Source: Nemophila menziesii
Lineage: Eukaryota; Streptophyta; Magnoliopsida; Boraginales; Hydrophyllaceae
Assembly: GCA_029959085.1 (NCBI GenBank)
Contig: JARWIR010000010.1
Coordinates: 18,683,001 to 18,747,000, forward strand
Length of the DNA: 64,000 bases
Reading direction: 5' to 3'
Notes under the pieces: generated by a model
What the model was told of the DNA's origin: nothing
Seen by the model: only the letters and a program-made list of their open reading frames with translations
Database searches by the model: none
Shown here: in pieces, positions 61,485 to 64,000 of the stretch
Layout of the letters: each line of letters opens with the position of its first letter
Position numbering within the stretch: the stretch's first letter is position 1
Program-made: the position numbers and the translations under genes

Positions 61485-62026
61485 TTAATTAGTTGACAAC
61501 TTCTTTTTCGATACCCCATATTCCGGGAACCAGACAAGCTGCTACCACTAATGTGTAAAGACAGTTTTAGCCATATAATTATTATGCATATAATTTTTTT
61601 ATTTTTTTGTACAAATATGTATTTCTTTGTAATTCTTTGAACAATTTTCAAATCAAAATTTTATTTTATAAAAAAAAAAAAATACCCAACTTTTTACTAT
61701 TTTTTTTTCATTTTTATCAGAATATTAAAAACTATTACTAGCATTACTACTATTCACGTTTCTAACTATCGTTTGAAATGTCCGTTAGAACGTATTCGAT
61801 CACAACTAGCCATTAGATTTGGATAAACATAAAACAACCGCCGCATTTTTAGTCGTTAGAGGTCAAAACCTTTATCGACCACTTTTTTTTCGATCAACTA
61901 AACAATTTTATAGCTCAAACATTAGTTCATACATTATAGAGCACTCAAAGAGCCTCATAGTAATAGAAATATAGAAACTAACTATTACATGACAAAAAAC
62001 CACCTTAACTACCATTTACACATTAT

Positions 62027-62386
62027 TTAACCCTTGAAGATGTCCTTGAGCTCCCAATTCTCTGCTATTTTCAACCGATTCCCCTTACATTTGAATATTT
62101 TCCTTTCCACAGTCTTTACATAGAGGTAATATTGAATTTTGTGACTAATTTCCTCCCCAGTACTCACTTTACCACCATGTAAGTGAGCATTTATGTTATT
62201 CCAAATATAGTAAGTGAATGATTTAAACCAACCTGAGTATATCGTATTTAAGAATTTATCACTAGCTTGAGTTAAAATAAATTCCATAAGTGTATCCCAA
62301 TTCTGCATAATTGGCATCCTGAAGATGCCATTATATACTAGTAAGATATAAGAACCGATAAATAAATAAAAGGACCAATAGTTCAA
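62027..62386 (-). pseudogene. LINE fragment (region between reverse transcriptase and RNase H)
   Basis: A 119-codon frame with FKSFTYYIWNNINAHLHGGK, then STGEEISHKIQYYLYVKTVE. This resembles the W..R..LHGG....E.I...I...V..K stretch that follows the zinc motif in plant LINE reverse transcriptases. No other LINE part is attached. Confidence 0.55.
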
Positions 62387-62715
62387 TTATCAAAAATTAA
62401 AAGGACCAGTTGTACAAGTAACTAAAATTCAAGAACCTAATTGTACAATTAACTAAAAACCAGACTTCCTTAAACTTCAATTATATACAATAGAAAGGAC
62501 TACTTTTGCAATTATAAAAAATAAAGGATCAATTGTGCAATTACCTAAAATTCAAGACCCTAGTTGTACAATCAACGAAAATCCTATCTCCTTTTGACAT
62601 TCCAATTATATACTATTAAAAATTACAATTAAAATTACTTTAAAGGACCAATATTGCAATTATCAAAATTAAAAAAGACCAATTGTGCAATTACATAAAA
62701 TTATGAAATTATTCC
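62355..62715. repeat. Minisatellite with AAGGACCAATTGTGCAATTA motif
   Basis: About eight imperfect units of ~35-45 bases with variants of GGACCAATTGTGCAATTACC and AAAATTCAAG. A longer ~150-base period is also apparent (the AATTATATACAAT/AATTATATACTAT blocks near 62490 and 62605). Confidence 0.65.
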
Positions 62716-62831
62716 AATAGATTACTCTAATATTATATAACACGAAATTAATACAATATAACTAAAACATGCATTCATAAATCAATGGTAAATCGAAATT
62801 TAAAAAAAGAATTTGAAAAACCCTAACCTTA

Positions 62832-62955
62832 ATTTTTTTTTTTGAATAAAGGAGAGAGCCACTTTGGACTCGGAGTAAATGACTCCAATGAGATTCGATC
62901 CCAGGACCTCTTGGTCTCTGCGGAGTAACCTAACCACTAGGCCAACTATCGATCT
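62832..62955 (-). mobile_element. tRNA-derived SINE, copy 3
   Basis: The best-preserved copy. On the minus strand it has an A box TGGCCTAGTGGTTAGG, then a B box GGGATCGAATC, the body with ACTCCGAGTCCAAAGTGG, and an A tail (T run 62832-62843 on plus). It lies 60 bases from the coding-like fragment at 63015. Confidence 0.7.
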
Positions 62956-63014
62956 CAAAGAAAATATATCATTTTACCAATGAGCTAACTTATGATTCAT
63001 GCTAACCTTAAATT

Positions 63015-63140
63015 TTAGGTATAATAGAAGATGGCTTGAGTAGGATCCTTGAAGCGGCCGGAAGAAGACACACCAACGGCGGCGGCGCGGACGGCGTTGA
63101 GGGCGGTGGCTTTATGAACTCCCGTAATGGGGCTTATGAG
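63015..63140 (-). pseudogene. GC-rich coding fragment of unknown family
   Basis: A 41-codon minus-strand open stretch (LISPITGVHKATALNAVRAA, then AVGVSSSGRFKDPTQ and a stop at 63015-63017). Its GC content and codon-like pattern stand out from the AT-rich flanks. No ATG opens it, so it is a possible last-exon remnant or chance GC-rich patch. Confidence 0.3.
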
Positions 63141-63766
63141 TTATGCTCTCGCTATTTGTTGTGGTCGCCCAACCGCCCTTATTATGTAACTATGGGTGAC
63201 ATCTCTTTTTAAAAGGTGAGGTAGCCCAATTTAGTATATAAAGAAAAAATTAAAAGAAATTGGAATAATTGAAAAAGAGTAATATTCTACCCCCTCTTGA
63301 AGAACCCGACTTTCTCCTCTGCTGCTACTCTGAAGCATCCATAACTATTGTTATCACTCCGATCAACAAGAAGTAAAATTCTCCAAAAACACAGTGTTAA
63401 AATGTAAAAAACAACTTTTAAGGTAAATTTCACTTTTCCCTCGGCGACCCCTGATCTATGTCAATTAGCATCCATAATCCGACCTCTTGAAGTAGTGAAT
63501 TCTCCAAGATCAGCAGTTGCTATCACGCCCTACCTCTTAACTCATCGGATCTCAATGATTTAAGTGTCAAATCGGAAAAGGTAAAGAAGCTTTATTCCAT
63601 TTACTTTTTAATGGTGATTCCAATTCAGAATGTAGCATTGGGGTTCGAAAATTATTCATCCTTCTTCTCCTAATCTCTTTTATTTTGTGTGAGGAATAAT
63701 ACAGTTCGGGTTTAATTTCTTAACATTCTCTTTCTATGCCGCTCACCAAAACACCCAAGTCCTCCA

Positions 63767-64000
63767 TGTTGGAGATATACTTTCTCCAATGAACCATGTG
63801 ATATGTCAAAATGGTTTTTTACATTTCCCACATCGGTGGGATATAAGGAAAGATAACCATTTTTATACTTAGTGATTTTAACTAAGTTCAAATAGCCAAT
63901 AACCATGTACATGGCAAGGCAATGATCTAGCCCACACGCGCGCACCACCACCACCACCCACCCGCCCGACCCGGCCCGGCACCGGCGACGGCGACGGCGT
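63767..64000 (+). repeat. Start of a Copia-type LTR, cut by the window edge
   Basis: It starts TGTTGGAGATATAC and carries the block CCCACACGCGCGCACCACCA at 63931, which is shared with the LTRs at 22540-23437 and 25842-26832. The remainder lies beyond position 64000, so whether it is a full element or solo LTR cannot be decided. Confidence 0.6.

Overview
This is AT-rich nuclear DNA from a flowering plant, almost certainly a eudicot. The evidence is spliced GT-AG genes, PPR genes, a plant-type 2-alkenal reductase, plant LTR retrotransposons (Copia, and Athila-like elements with a tRNA-Asp-type primer site), LINEs, tRNA-derived SINEs, and hAT, PIF/Harbinger, Mutator and Stowaway DNA elements. 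The species cannot be named from the sequence. No bacterial, organellar or CRISPR features were seen. Most of the window is transposon, much of it nested.

Layout. 1-58 is the last-exon tail of an alkenal reductase. 220-3068 is a PIF/Harbinger-like element (TAA duplications) that holds a 531-bp hAT element (8-bp duplication) and a 1.48-kb Mutator-like element (10-bp duplication). 3.1-6.4 kb has a 66-bp tandem array, unassigned DNA and a SINE. 6401-11236 is a nearly intact Copia element (Ale/Retrofit type) with LTRs that look identical, inserted in a LINE RNase H gene with a TGAAC duplication. 11953-29539 is a five-exon 2-alkenal reductase gene, the tandem paralogue of the tail at position 1. 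Its intron 1 is about 16 kb and holds a SINE, a LINE, a Stowaway-like element, ACC/GGT arms, a Pack-MULE carrying two host gene pieces, an old Copia element and another non-autonomous element.

30-34 kb is a broken autonomous-type hAT element. 34.8-36.4 kb is an intact intronless PPR gene, and 38 kb has a truncated restorer-like PPR. 40-57.7 kb is a stack of insertions. A LINE is split by an Athila-like element of gag-protease-integrase-tail structure. That element is split by a second, young LTR element that carries one intact 381-codon gag C-terminal ORF (CCCCT duplication). The LINE is also hit by a reverse-strand solo LTR. 57.7-58.2 kb is a small two-exon gene relic on the minus strand. 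The last 6 kb has a solo LTR, a MITE, LINE and SINE relics, minisatellites, and the start of another LTR at the right edge.

Only two genes look functional: the reductase, if its long intron is spliced, and the 521-codon PPR gene. The most unusual items are the double-capture Pack-MULE in the reductase intron and the pair of reduced Athila-like elements, which keep only gag, protease or integrase-tail modules and share a GC-rich region full of short palindromes.
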